Of a stretch of 64,000 nucleotides of DNA, positions 53,098 through 64,000 are shown one piece after another. This stretch comes from Mycoplasma imitans ATCC 51306. Its GTDB lineage: Bacteria > Bacillota_I > Bacilli_A > Mycoplasmatales > Mycoplasmoidaceae. The notes beneath the pieces were generated by a model that was given only the letters and a program-made list of their open reading frames with translations, had not been told where the DNA came from and searched no databases. The position numbers and the translations under genes were made by a program. The stretch lies in NCBI RefSeq assembly GCF_000518305.1, contig NZ_JADI01000004.1, forward strand, positions 1 to 64,000, read 5' to 3'. Within the stretch, counting starts at the first letter, position 1. Each line of letters opens with the position of its first letter.

Positions 53098-55128
53098 ATG
53101 GTTATTAAGTCGATTTATCAAAACAAGCCCTTTCCTAAAAACGCAAATTCAATCGTTAATAACTTTAGATTTTTAATGTTTGATACAGTCAATAACAATT
53201 TTATTGGCACAGCTGCATACGGATTTGGTGCAGCTAGTTATCTTTATGTTTTATTCCGTAACTATTTTGTTATGGATATTAATAATGTTGATGCCAACTA
53301 TAATGATAAGTTGGTAGTATCAAAACAGATTGGTGGGCCCAATATTAAGGCGTGTTTTTATTTATTAAAACACCCCGACATTAAGTTGGAAGATTTAGTT
53401 AACTTTTCTTATGAAAGGCCAGTACGAAATCTATATGATTTTTCAAATCATCAGCCAGGATATAATCTAGCATATGCAGTTGGTTTAGCAATCGATTCAA
53501 AACTAGCAAACAAAGCATCTCACGACACGATTACTAATAAGATTTATTGCGTTGTTAGTACAGCTGATTTAAATTCAAGCTATGGATTATCAGCACTAAG
53601 AACCGCTGTTAATCAAAATTTAGATAATTTGATTATTATTTATAATAATAATCATTTCGAAGAGCGTGGATCGAATGAAGATTATTTAGTTACCGATTTT
53701 ACGGGGATTGTTAAAGATATGGGATTTAAATACATCAATATCTTTAATGGTAACAATCTTGATAAGATTGATGCTGGTTTTCATTACGCAGTTAATGCTA
53801 AGAAACCGGTTTTTGTTGATATTAACACGATCGTTGGGCACGGTTGTGATGATGCTAGCACAAAACAAACATTAAGAAGTTCTTTGACCCAAGAACAACT
53901 TAATGACTTGATGAAACGTTTAGAATACAGCGGTGAGGAATTTAGTGTTCTTTATGAGAGTGCTAATGATATTTATCCAACTATCACTGAACGGATCAAT
54001 AGATTAAAACAATTAATTAACGATCAACTAGATACACTTAAACAAGAAGATAAAGTAATTCCTAGCTACTTAAGTGAATTTAAAGACTGACAAATCTCAT
54101 TAGATCAGATTAGTAGTGATGAGCCGCTAGTTAAATTTAAAGCTAGCTTGATTAGATATCAACCTAACAGTGTTTTATTACACGTTAGCGATCACGATGA
54201 TGAATTAGAAGACGAAATTAAATTAATTGATCCTAGTCGTATTGTTCTGTTGGGTAATTGAATTGAATTAGCGAATGTGATTGCTAAAGCTATTGCTGAT
54301 AATAAGATTCACTTACCAGTGATTAGTGCAGATATTAATTTAATTTCTAAAACAATCCCATCTTTTAGTTTTTATCAAGATGAAAGCAAGGTTTTATATT
54401 TAGTTGATAATTGTAAAGAGTTATCAACTAAATATACTAACAGTTTGCTTGATTTTATTTCAGAACAAAAAAACGCAGTTGTCTTACAACCTGGAACAAA
54501 CGAAGAATTAAAATACACGATTGGTAATTTTGGTAGCAAAAACAAAGATAAAACTTATCTTGTTTTACCTTGTTCAAACGAATTGATTAGTTCTGAAGTG
54601 AACGAAATTACGTTTGCAGGTTATGAACTTTATAGCGATAGTTATTCTACAGTAAATATTGTAACGACAGGTAGTGATCTAATCAAGGCGTTAGATTTTC
54701 GTCAAAAATTGTTAAAAAACAATATTTCAGCAAGAATTATTTCGGTAATCTCGCTAACAGATTTTGATCAAATTGATGCAGTATCAAAATCAGTGTTACT
54801 AAATAATCTGCCAAGTTATTTCATTTCAAGAGCGCAAAATAAAGCTTGAGGTTATGTGTTATCACAAAACCAACCTGAAGTTGATCATGAAGCATCAAAC
54901 AAATCAACTAATTTCAAGAAAACCAGACGTGCACAAAAAAGTCATAATAAAATAAAAACATTAGATAATAAATCTAAAGTTGATGGTTCAAATGAACAAC
55001 TTCTTAAAAAAGAAGCAAATCATCAACAATCTTTGTTATGTTTGCAAAATAAAGTTGCCAACAAAAACAACGAAAATGGTTTAAAATCAAATATTGATTT
55101 AAGTAATAAGGATCACAAAAACAAATAA
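53098..55128 (+). CDS. transketolase-like protein with degenerate cofactor site
   Basis: 676 residues in one frame. The order of segments follows transketolase: QPGYNLAYAVGLAID (usually TGPLGQG), IYCVVSTADLNSSYGLSALRTAV (usually GDGxxxEG), LIIIYNNNHFEERGS (usually DNxxS), and KKPVFVDINTIVGHGCDDAS (like the 'KTxIGxG' loop). The thiamine-diphosphate metal motif GDG is replaced by STAD. The C-terminal half keeps a Pyr-like and a final domain pattern. The tail (about 595-676) is Lys/Asn-rich. Probably not an active transketolase; function unknown. Confidence 0.65.
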
Positions 55129-55143
55129 TTAGGAGTTAATAAC

Positions 55144-55365
55144 ATGGTCTTAGGTTTAGCGTTAGGTTTAAGTATTCCTTTATGTTTAATCGTAGGGGCA
55201 CTTGTGGGATATTTCGTATCAATGAAGGTGTTCAAACGTCAGATGCGTAAAAATCCACCGATTACCGAATCTCAGATTCGAAGTCTTTACGCCCAAATGG
55301 GACGAAAACCTTCAGAAGCACAGATCAAACAAATGATGCGTGCTTATACTAAGGAAACAAAATAA
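55144..55365 (+). CDS. UPF0154 family protein (YneF-like)
   Basis: 73 residues. One N-terminal membrane helix (LGLALGLSIPLCLIVGALVGYFVS) and a basic/cytosolic tail containing KNPPITESQIRSLYAQMGRKPSEAQIKQMM, the hallmark of the UPF0154/YneF family. Function unknown. Good AGGAG before the ATG. It sits directly before engB as in M. genitalium. Confidence 0.92.
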   Translation: MVLGLALGLSIPLCLIVGALVGYFVSMKVFKRQMRKNPPITESQIRSLYAQMGRKPSEAQIKQMMRAYTKETK

Positions 55366-55370
55366 CGATC

Positions 55371-55931
55371 ATGAATCGTTTTATTAAAAGTGCAACTAGT
55401 TTAAAAGACTGCATTAACGATTCTAAAAAAGAGGTGTGCTTAATCGGTCGCTCTAACGTTGGTAAATCGACTCTTATCAACGGTCTAGCTAATGCAAAGA
55501 TAGCTCAAACATCAAAAACACCAGGACGAACAGTTACGATGAACTTTTATGAGATTAGTAATCAGCGAATTGTTGATCTCCCTGGGTATGGTTATGCGCG
55601 AATTAAAAAGTCGCAAAAAGAAGAGATCTCATTATTTTTAAGCGATTATTTAAATCATCGCAAGAATTTAGTAGGTATCTTTTTGATCTTAGATCTTGGG
55701 GTGATTACTCAACAAGATATTGAGATTGTAAGGTTATTAACCACCTTAGATGTTGAGTATTATATTGTTTTTAATAAAATCGATAAATATCCCAAGTCGG
55801 CTTATCAAAACAACAAAGATAGGATCTTAGAAGCTCTTAAAGTCAATGAAGACAGAATTATCTTAATCAGCGCAAAAAATAAACAAAATTTAAATAATTT
55901 GATGCTGAAGATCATTGATGTGATATCTTAA
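55371..55931 (+). CDS. engB: GTP-binding protein EngB (YsxC/YihA)
   Basis: 186 residues. GTPase for 50S assembly. G1 GRSNVGKSTLINGL, G2 with TPGRTVTMNFYE, G3 DLPGYGYARI, G4 VFNKIDKYPKS and G5 ISAKNKQN are complete. Length is typical of the family. It starts 5 bases after the UPF0154 gene. Confidence 0.96.
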   Translation: MNRFIKSATSLKDCINDSKKEVCLIGRSNVGKSTLINGLANAKIAQTSKTPGRTVTMNFYEISNQRIVDLPGYGYARIKKSQKEEISLFLSDYLNHRKNLVGIFLILDLGVITQQDIEIVRLLTTLDVEYYIVFNKIDKYPKSAYQNNKDRILEALKVNEDRIILISAKNKQNLNNLMLKIIDVIS

Positions 55932-55945
55932 TTATTTTTTAAATT

Positions 55946-58528
55946 ATGAAGCGATTAAAAAAGATTGATTTAAACGAAAAATACGATCATAAAAACGTTA
56001 GTGATGGTGTAGTTGATTTTTGGTTAGAAACAGATTATGCTAACCAAGATTCGGATTTCGCCAATCCAAACGCTAAACCTTTTAGCGTAATTATGCCCCC
56101 ACCAAACCTAACAGGGATCTTACATATCGGGCATGCTTGGAATCTGTCAATTCAAGATCTAATTGTTCGTTATCAAAAACTGGTGATGGGTAAAATTAAC
56201 TGAATCCCTGGAACTGATCATGCAGGGATTGCAACCCAAACTAAATTTGAATCAATTCAAAGAACTAAAAATATTGATTATCGTAAAGATGATCGAGTTA
56301 CTCACTTTAACAATATTTATAATTGGTCGCAAGAATCTTCAAAAAATATTAAGAATCAAGCTAGATCATTAGGTTTAGCACTTAATTGGAAAAAAGAGAA
56401 GTTTACTCTATCACCTCAATCAAACAAATACGTTTTAGACGTATTTCTTAAGTTGTATGAACAAGGTTACATAACTAAAAAGTATACGCTTGTTAACTGA
56501 GATACGAAACTAAATACTGCAATCTCAAATATCGAAGTAATTAATAAAGAAACTCGCCAAAAACTTCATTACATTAAGTATTTCTTAGAAGATAGTAATG
56601 ATTATTTGGTGATTGCAACAACTCGTCCAGAAACGATATATGCTGATACTGCAATATTTGTTAATCCGAATGATGAAAGATATCTTAAGTATCACAACAA
56701 GAAAGTAATCAACCCCTTAAATGATAAGAGCATCCCGATCCTTGTTGATGAATACATTGATATGGAATTTGGTAGTGCAGTGATGAAATGTACTCCTGGT
56801 CATGACTATAATGACTACGCATTATCAAAAAAACATAACTTAGAAGAGTTAAGTTGTATTAATTACGATGGAACCTTAAACGAATTAGCTTTAGAATTTA
56901 ACGGCGTTGACGCTTATAAAGCCAGAGAATTAATCGTTAATAAGTTAATTAACGAAAAAAAATATATTAAATTTGAAGAAATCATCAGTAATGTTGGTTA
57001 TTCAGATCGTTCTAATACGATTATCCAACCGTTGTTATCTAAACAATGATTTTTAATCACAACCAAGTTTGTTGATGAGATTAAAAATTTAGTTAACAAC
57101 GAAGAAAATATCAAGATCTATCCAAAAAGATTTTCAGATACGATTAATAACTGATTGGATTCAAATCAGGATTGATGTATTTCACGTCAATTAGTTTGAG
57201 GTCATCAGATACCCGCTTGGTATCACAAGGATAATCCTGATGATATTAAAGTAAGCATTAGTTCGCCTGGTGATGATTACATCAGGGATAGTGATGTGCT
57301 TGACACTTGGTTTTCTTCAGCACTTTGACCACTAATCTGTTTTGATGAAGGAATTGATGATAAAGAGTTTAATGATAATTTCCCAAATTCGCTTTTAGTA
57401 ACTGCTTATGATATCGTATTCTTCTGAGTATTAAGAATGATCATGATGTCATGGTTATTAAAAAAATCAATTCCGTTTAAGGATTTATTATTGCATGGTT
57501 TGATCTTAGACGAACAAAACCGTAAGATGTCTAAATCACTTAATAATGGAATAGATCCAATCAAGGTTATTGAACAATATGGTGCTGATGCTTTAAGATT
57601 ATTTTTAACATCAAACACTTCACCAGGTGAAGATGTTTCATATAATTTGGAAAAAATGAATGCAGCAGCTTCATTTTTGAATAAGTTATGAAACTTAGCT
57701 AGATATCTAAAATTAATTGACACATCTAAATTAACTAACAAACCTTTAGACAGTTTAGATCATTGAATTATCAATCGTTTCAACGATGTTAATGCGGGAA
57801 TTCAAGATAAATTAAAAGAATATCGTTTCGCATTATCAAACAAACAGCTAAGTGATTTTATCTGGGATGATTTTGCTAATGTTTATATTGAGTTAAACAA
57901 AAAAGCACAATGATCTAAAGCTAAATTTGATTTAGCTAATCAGATTTTTAGAAATCTTCTAATTATGCTTCACCCTTCTGTTCCGTTCATTACCGAACAG
58001 ATCTATAATGCTTATGAGTTTGAACACGCTAAGCCTTCAATTATTCTTGAAAAATGACCTAATTTAATTGAAAATAAAGCTAAATCAACAGTTTTTGATA
58101 ATATCTTCAACATAATTATTAAGATTAGAAATTTTAAACAAAGTTTTGATTTAAAAAACAAAACAGAGTTGGATGTACTTTATAAAAATGATGTAAGCTA
58201 TATCGATGATCTAGCTAAGTATTTAAAAGCCGAAAATGTTAACTTAATTAAGATAAGCGATCAAAAAGTTGATGATTTATTCTTAATCGCTTCAGATGAT
58301 AATGAGTTTTATGTGGTTTATACCCAAGATAAGACTAAAGTTATCGATAAGTTAGTTGCTGAGATAGCTAAACTTGAAAAAGAAGTTGAAAGAAGCTTAA
58401 ATATCGTTAACAATGAAAATTTCAAAAACAAGGCTCCAAAAGAAAAATATGAAGCTGAAGTTAAGAAATTAAACAACTATCAAGAAGAACTTAAGTTAAA
58501 ACAAGAAAAATTGAATTCTTTAAAATAA
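55946..58528 (+). CDS. valS: valyl-tRNA synthetase
   Basis: 860 residues. Class I synthetase charging tRNA-Val. HIGH at 60-63 (GILHIGHAW), the KMSKS loop at 527-531, and [19 protein letters not shown] in the editing domain. [10 protein letters not shown] is also typical. The last ~70 residues ([23 protein letters not shown]) form the coiled-coil arm that binds tRNA. Many TGA codons are Trp. It follows engB after 14 bases. Confidence 0.97.
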
Positions 58529-58531
58529 GAA

Positions 58532-58551
58532 TTTTTTCCATATCTTGTATA
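58532..58551 (+). promoter_or_regulatory. conserved element at the start of the comEC-like gene
   Basis: TTTTTTCCATATCTTGTATA, 18/20 identical to the element before ruvA. CCATAT and ATATGG around it form a small palindrome. The last base is the A of the ATG, so a transcript starting here would be leaderless. Confidence 0.5.
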
Positions 58552-59672
58552 TGGAAACAGATTCAAAAGAGAACATTAAGCAAAATTACGGACTCGGTCT
58601 GTTATTTTGCTTATTTTCTATATGATTATTGGGATATGTTTTTAGCAAACAGCAACTAATTTTAGTATTAGTATTAGGTGCTGTGTTTTCCGGTTTAAGT
58701 GTGTTTTTATTTAATTATCGGATTAGCATTCCGATAATTTTGTTATTCTTGCTCTTTGTTTTGTATTATTTCATTTTTGAATATTTTCAATTAGAAGGAA
58801 TTACATTTAAGACTTTATTGGATAAAATACCCAAGAAATATGATTTAAGAAAAATCATTATAAATTACCTAGACACAAACCCTAATAAAGAATCTAAAGG
58901 GTTATTATTATTAACTTTATTTAATATCAAAAATAGCGACAATAAATTTATTTACGAACAAATATTAAATTTATCAATTGCGCACTTACTAGTAATAAGC
59001 GGGCTGCATCTATCTTTAATCAATTTAGTTATTCAATCAATTTTAAAAAAATACAAAATCGCCGGTAATATTGCATCATTTTCAATATTATTTTTTTATT
59101 CTTACCTTTTAAATTTTAGTTATGGTGTTCTTAGAGTTTTGTTATGTTTGCTTTTAAATGCGTTACTTGGAAAATATTTAAAAAACAAAAATTTCAAATT
59201 CATAAATTTAGCAATTTCAGGAATAATTTTGTTAATGCTAAATCCTTATGCTTTTATGAGTTATTCTTATACATTAAGTTACTTAAGCGTATCTGTAATT
59301 TACTTAATTTTTCAAATTAAAAAATTAAATAACTTTGTTAAATCTTTGATTGCTAGTGTAGTTATTAACTTTATTCTAGGTGGTCTAATTATCAACGGCT
59401 ATGGGAAAATCAACCTTCTAACAATATTCTGGTCAATAATTTTAAGTCCGATAATTATTAGCCTTTATTTTATTAATCTGTTCTTATTTCCATTTAATAT
59501 TGTTTGGCCGTTTTTAGCTTGGATCCATAGCTTGTTTCTAAATGTTGTTAAACTGCTTCAAATTAATTATTTTGTCATAAATTTAAAGCAATTAGCGAGT
59601 TGAATCCCCTATTACTATTTATTAATTTATTATTTATTTATTAGCTATATGTGAATGAAAAGGTTGAATTAA
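58551..59672 (+). CDS. comEC: ComEC/Rec2-like membrane protein (channel domain only)
   Basis: 373 residues with many hydrophobic segments. The family motif is visible near 145-165: LSIAHLLVISGLHLSLINLVIQSILK, and then SYGVLRVLLCLLLNALLG. Full-length ComEC has ~750 residues with a C-terminal metallo-beta-lactamase domain; this protein has only the competence (channel) part, as in M. genitalium. Three TGA codons are Trp. TAATG overlap with holA. Possible role: uptake of DNA or nucleotides through the membrane. Confidence 0.8.
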
Positions 59673-60589
59673 TGAATTATTTAATTATTTGCGACGATTT
59701 TTATTTATCTCAAGATTACTTAATAGAAAAACTAAAACCAGAAAATATAGTGTGAGTTAATTATAGTGGCAACACCAATTTAGCTCCATATTTGAGCGCT
59801 GGTTTATTTGATGGTAATTCTAAAAAAGATGTAGCAATTATTAATCCAACTTTTTTAAATAAAGATTTTGATATAAACGAAAGCAAAACTATTATTAACA
59901 ATATCAATAATTCAACCAAAAATATATACTTGTTAGTTAGTAGTAATTATGATCGTAAAAAAGAAAAAATATTAAAAATCTCCGGTAAAAATGAGATAAA
60001 AGCTTTAGATAAAAGCAACGAATCAAAAATAGGTTTTATTAAAAAACATCTTGATAAAATTTTCGATGAATATCCAAATTGATTAATTTATTTAATAAAT
60101 GAAAAAACTAATTTCAATGCTAGATTAATAGTTAATGAAATTAAAAAACTAGAATATGTTGATAAAGAAACTTTATATGATAGTGAATCAATAGAAAACA
60201 TCATTATTGATCATTCTGATAAAAAAATATACAACCTAGCTAAAGAGATTATTAATAACAAGGTTGACGAAATATTAGTGATATATGAAGATTTAATTGA
60301 AAACAAACGTCAACCCACAGAAATTATTTCGATATTAATAACAATGCTAAGCAAGATTTATTTCATGTTGTTAGGAAAGAATATGAAATTATCTGATGAA
60401 GAAATAGCAAAAAAGATGGGCGTAAATATTTATTGGATAAAATATACTTATAGAGATATTCAAGTAAAATCCGCAGTTGCTATTAAGGATTTTATTGTTA
60501 ATTTGTTAAAATTAGATATTAATAATAAAAGAAACTTATCTGATTCTTATCAAACTCTGAAGTTCTTTATAATAAAAGGTATTAATTAA
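59672..60589 (+). CDS. holA: DNA polymerase III delta subunit (clamp loader)
   Basis: 305 residues. Divergent HolA: the N-terminus MNYLIICDDFYLSQDYLIEKL fits the family's opening, the middle has FIKKHLDKIFDEYPNWLIYLINEKTNF, and the end has EISILITMLSKIYFMLLGKNMKLSDEEIAKKMGVNIYWIKY, the domain-III helical region. No functional P-loop is expected in delta. With DnaX it opens the sliding clamp. Position after the comEC-like gene is the common bacterial arrangement. Two TGA codons are Trp. Confidence 0.8.
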
Positions 60590-60590
60590 T

Positions 60591-61946
60591 ATGTCTATAG
60601 ACCTTAATACAACATTAGATAACCTTAAATATAAGCTGAACACTATTTTTAATAGTGAAAAATTTGCTAACGAACTTAAAAACGAAGCTTTTAGAGATGT
60701 TTTGTTCAAACAAATAGCAGCTTATAAATATTTAGCATCTAAGGCTGAAAATTCAGAACAAAACTTAGAGTATGTTAATGTAGCTTTAGAAAGATTAAAT
60801 CGGCATTCATCAAAGAAACGAACGGCCGATGAATTAATTGCTTACAAAGAAGTTGATGACGCAATTGATGATGTTCGTTATCTTGATATTTTTATTTTAA
60901 ATACCTTTAACTTATCTTTTGACGAAATCGTTGGAAATACTAAGACTTCTGAGAGTAATGCTGATTCAAAAGATGCAACAAACAGTAGACCACAAGCTGC
61001 TGCTCCAAGTGTTTCAGACGTTGAAGAACAAGAAATTATACCTGATAGATCAGTTCCTTTTAGTGGTGGAATCAACACCCAAAAAGATCTAAAAAATAAT
61101 TTAGAAAAAATCTTTGCTAATATTGGACAACCTGATTACCGTCAATTTGCAAGCATAGTAGTAAGATCTGAATTAGATATTGGTAAAATTTTCCTTTATA
61201 AGGAAAAATCTAAATTACTGCTTTTCTTAAACTACTTTGCTTTTGCGGTGTGTTTATTATTTGCATTGTTAGGTGCTAGTTTGATGGTTTGATACTTTGT
61301 TTTATTACAAAGAAGCTCAGTTCCATCATTTATTGCTGATTTTGATAAGAATCCATATCCAATATTTAGCCCACCAAACTTTATATCTTCTGTTGTTTTA
61401 ATTGCTGTTAGTTTGGTTACTGCTGTTTCTTATATTAATTCTGCAACCGGTAAAACATCACCTAAAAGAGCACAAAACGCAGTAGCTATAATCAGTACTT
61501 ACATGAATAAGGAAGTGAAAATTCCGCAAATAAATGACAACCTTAAGTACAATTTCAGAATTAGACCATTAGTTTTTTTCTTCTTATTTTTATTACTATA
61601 TAGTTTCTCTCCATTTCTAACACCGTTTGCTGGTGGATCATTACTTCAAGGAGTAATTAATTTATACAGCGTTCCTGCTAAAATCGTTTTCGTAGAAACG
61701 GGAGCTATTCCTTCTCATACAGTTAGCGCGATTACAGAAGTAATTTGAATCTCGTTAATTGCTTTACCTTTAGTTATAGTTTTCTTAATAGTTGTTTCAT
61801 TTTTCTTTAAACCAAAAGTTGATAATGAAAGAGTGGAAGAAACAATTAATAAATATGCTGAGGAAATCAAAAAAGCTGCAGGTGAAATAACTTCGCTTTT
61901 TGATCGAGGAAGTGCTACAGATACATCTAAATCAGGAGTATTCTAG
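60591..61946 (+). CDS. hypothetical membrane protein
   Basis: 451 residues. Not recognised. The first ~200 residues are cytosolic and charged, with a Ser/Ala/Asp-rich linker at about 122-155. Then come four or five membrane segments (LLLFLNYFAFAVCLLFALLGASLMVWYFVLL; SVVLIAVSLVTAVSY; PLVFFFLFLLLYSF; WISLIALPLVIVFLIVVSFFF). The tail is helical. Two TGA codons are Trp. It follows holA after one base, and an ECF S component follows after 2 bases. An orthologue is probably MG314 of M. genitalium. Confidence 0.75.
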
Positions 61947-61948
61947 AT

Positions 61949-62851
61949 TTGCAAAAAATAAGATTACAAAAAGAACTGCGTGTTGCTAAAAAGCCGATAG
62001 ACAAATTAGCAATCATCAAGTTCTTTTTACCGTTTTGACCGTTAAAGTTAAGGTATAACATTTACTTAATTTCTTTTTTAGCTATTTTTATAGCTTTGAA
62101 AATTGTTTTAGGTTTATTCGTTATCCGTTTAGGGCCGACAATTAGATTGGGGATATCTTGAGTAGGTTTAGCTTTAATTGGTTGAATTTTTGGACCGGTT
62201 GTAGCAATTCCAATCGGATTTTTAACAGACACTCTATCATTCTTTTTAGGCGGTGGTGGTGTTTGATATTGGCTGTATGCTGTTCAAGAACCGATGATTG
62301 TGTTTACAGCTGCGCTATTCGGATCAATTTATCGAATTAGAAAAAACTACGTCTCGAATTTTTGGGATTTCGTTTTTCAACAAATTTTAATTGCTGGTTT
62401 TTGTATCTCAGGATTTATTTTTTTATCTTTGTATAACAATTCAAATACGGAAAAGATCTTATTAAAAAATAACTCATTTGGAACTACTCTAAGTATGGTG
62501 TTTATGGCGATCTTTTTTGTCTTTGCTGAAATCATTAGCTGAGCTTTATACTTCAAGAATCGTAAAACTAAAGAATCAATCAAATTGTTCTTATATGTTT
62601 CAACAATGATGATTACATTATCAATCTTGTATTCATTAGTTCTGGGAACAATCGCTATTAACGAATTTTTGATCAATGTAGTAAATCAAAAACCAAAAAC
62701 TAAAGATTATATTTTAAGCGCTTACTTAATTCCAAGAGTAATAAAAGAAACGTTAAGATTGCCGATTCTAATCATTTGTGTGATAGGTTTAATTAAGATC
62801 TCTGAGCCTCATTTACAGAACTTTTTTAACTTATCACGCTTGCGATGATAA
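61949..62851 (+). CDS. ECF transporter S component, FolT-like
   Basis: 300 residues from a TTG at 61949, with CAGGAG about 10 bases upstream; no ATG precedes the first membrane span. Five or six spans. LGISWVGLALIGWIFGPVVAIPIGFLTDTLSFFLGGGG resembles FolT and related vitamin-binding S units. Six TGA codons are Trp, including the last codon before TAA. It would use the shared EcfA1-EcfA2-EcfT module encoded at 45485-48403. The substrate is probably a vitamin. Confidence 0.75.
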
Positions 62852-62875
62852 ACACAATTAAAATAAGTGATATAG

Positions 62876-62881
62876 TATAAT
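62876..62881 (+). promoter_or_regulatory. -10 element for the downstream lipoprotein
   Basis: A perfect TATAAT, 68 bases before the lipoprotein ATG. No clear -35. Its leader carries the palindrome AAGGATCCTT (about 62897-62906). Confidence 0.5.
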
Positions 62882-62949
62882 TAAAAACGATATAGTTGAA
62901 GGATCCTTGGTGTTTCTTCATTTATTTGTATATGTAGATAACTAGTTTT

Positions 62950-64000
62950 ATGTTTAAAAACAAAAAACACAAAATTCTTACAGCTTCCTTATTATTAAGT
63001 GGTGTAAGTGTAATGAGCATGGTGGCTAGCAGTTGTTCTAGCGCCGCTAACAATCCAATTGTTGAAGATTTATTTAAAACTAAACTTCATCCTGAAAATT
63101 TTAGTAATTCTAGTGCTGGATCATTTAATGCTGTTTTACAAAATTCATTAGAAACTGATCAAGGTTTTAATGATTTTGCTAGATATTTAATTGCCAATTC
63201 ATTATCTGATTGGTATATTAACAATGCTTCAAATGACATTGTTCAAAAATATCAAGGTTGAGAAAGAGATGCACAATCTAAATTAGACAGCGAAACAACA
63301 TCATTAAGAAATCAATTTAGAAGAAACTTTGAGATTAGAAGACAAACTGACCTTTTAGATCCTAATGGTGGAACAGCAGATAGTTACAAACGTAAACAAG
63401 TTTTAACCAACGTGTTTACTGATTTCACATCAAAAGTATTTCAAACTAACTATTTAGGCTACTTTAATGATGAAAACAAAAAACAGGACGATCCTTTAAT
63501 TGATGTAATTAGCAAACCTGAAAACTGAAAAAACTTTAAATTTTATGCTAAAGGTTACACTGATAGTAAATCAACTCAGAATGATAACCAAATGTTTGCT
63601 GATTTCCAATCGTACATCTACGATCAGTGAGTTAAGCAAGAAAACCCAAACTTAGTTTCTCGTATCGTATTTACTAATGAAGATATTAGAGGTGGATTAG
63701 ACCAAATCTTTGATAAGAAAGTTTTAGGTGATGATTTAAAAGCTAGTTATAGTTTCCAAGCATTTACTGATCCAACTCAAGTGACCGATCAAACATCACC
63801 TAAATTATCAACTGGATTTAGACAACTAGTAGCAAATGATGGATTAGTTAATTATTACGATCCAAATAATTTTACTGTTGATTTTTTAAACCAATTTTCA
63901 TCAGATTCTGGTGGTAAGTTGTTAATGAGTGCTGGTGATATGTTCAATTCATTTGACGTTGCCTTTAGCACTGCTTACGTTCAACAATACCAGGACTTAA
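62950..64000 (+). CDS. large lipoprotein, N-terminal part (runs off the window)
   Basis: At least 350 residues, cut by the window end. Signal peptide with lipobox VASSC and Cys29, so it is anchored outside the cell membrane. No domain recognised; Asn/Asp/Gln/Ser-rich, similar in style to the large mycoplasma lipoproteins found near MG307-MG309. Three or more TGA codons are Trp. It has its own -10 and is likely monocistronic or first in an operon. Confidence 0.8.

Noticed and set aside
53098-55128. Calling this gene a normal transketolase
   Set aside because: The cofactor motif is missing, so the canonical name would mislead.

Overview
The window comes from a mollicute of the pneumoniae group, most likely Mycoplasma (Mycoplasmoides) gallisepticum or a very close relative. 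The DNA is strongly AT-rich. TGA is read as tryptophan throughout: most long genes carry in-frame TGA at conserved Trp positions (for example the INWFPGHM start of RbgA and the AYEPVWAIGTGK motif of TpiA). Many predicted proteins are lipoproteins, there are no cell-wall genes, and gene blocks keep the order known from M. genitalium and M. pneumoniae. No tRNA gene, insertion sequence, prophage or CRISPR array was recognised. Almost all genes lie on the + strand. Only four coding regions are on the minus strand.

Layout. 1-1376: the last ~1.17 kb of a 16S rRNA with no 23S behind it, closed by a terminator. 1573-5558: infA, rpmJ, rpsM, rpsK, rpoA and rplQ (distal spc/alpha operon), then rpsP, trmD and rplS. 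5589-10774: a YitT-type membrane protein, rbgA, pta, a HAD phosphatase, and a minus-strand alpha/beta hydrolase with a small partner. 10821-13189: a NAMPT-type nicotinamide phosphoribosyltransferase convergent with asnA. 13374-23579: rpsF-ssb-rpsR-rplI-dnaB, a lipoprotein, ung, an ECF-S-like membrane protein fused in frame to GatC, then gatA and gatB. 23595-31909: an EzrA-like coiled-coil protein, ruvAB, a Pro/Asn/Gln-rich membrane protein, a Nudix hydrolase, dnaX, ybaB and recR.

32038-43154 is a nucleoside uptake and salvage block: a BMP-type lipoprotein, a double-domain ATPase and two permeases, then deoD, deoC, deoA, cdd and a phosphohexomutase. Imported nucleosides can be split to bases and pentose phosphates, which feed glycolysis; tpiA and gpmI follow directly. 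45485-50784: the ECF energising module (ecfA1, ecfA2, ecfT), truA, prs and the RNase M5 gene. 50768-58528: minus-strand dinB, a family-2 glycosyltransferase, a degenerate transketolase-like protein, a UPF0154 protein, engB and valS. 58551-64000: a ComEC-like channel protein, holA, an unknown membrane protein, an ECF S component and the start of a large lipoprotein.

Most notable observations: (i) the membrane-protein-GatC fusion, with no stop codon between the parts under the mycoplasma code; (ii) a nearly identical 20-bp element directly before ruvA and comEC, with a related copy before a 15-codon ORF, suggesting a dedicated promoter class for recombination and DNA-uptake genes; (iii) a transketolase-like protein that has lost the cofactor motif; (iv) an orphan 16S gene directly upstream of infA; (v) a triple half-site palindrome just before prs. 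All assignments are from reading the sequence; no database search was run.
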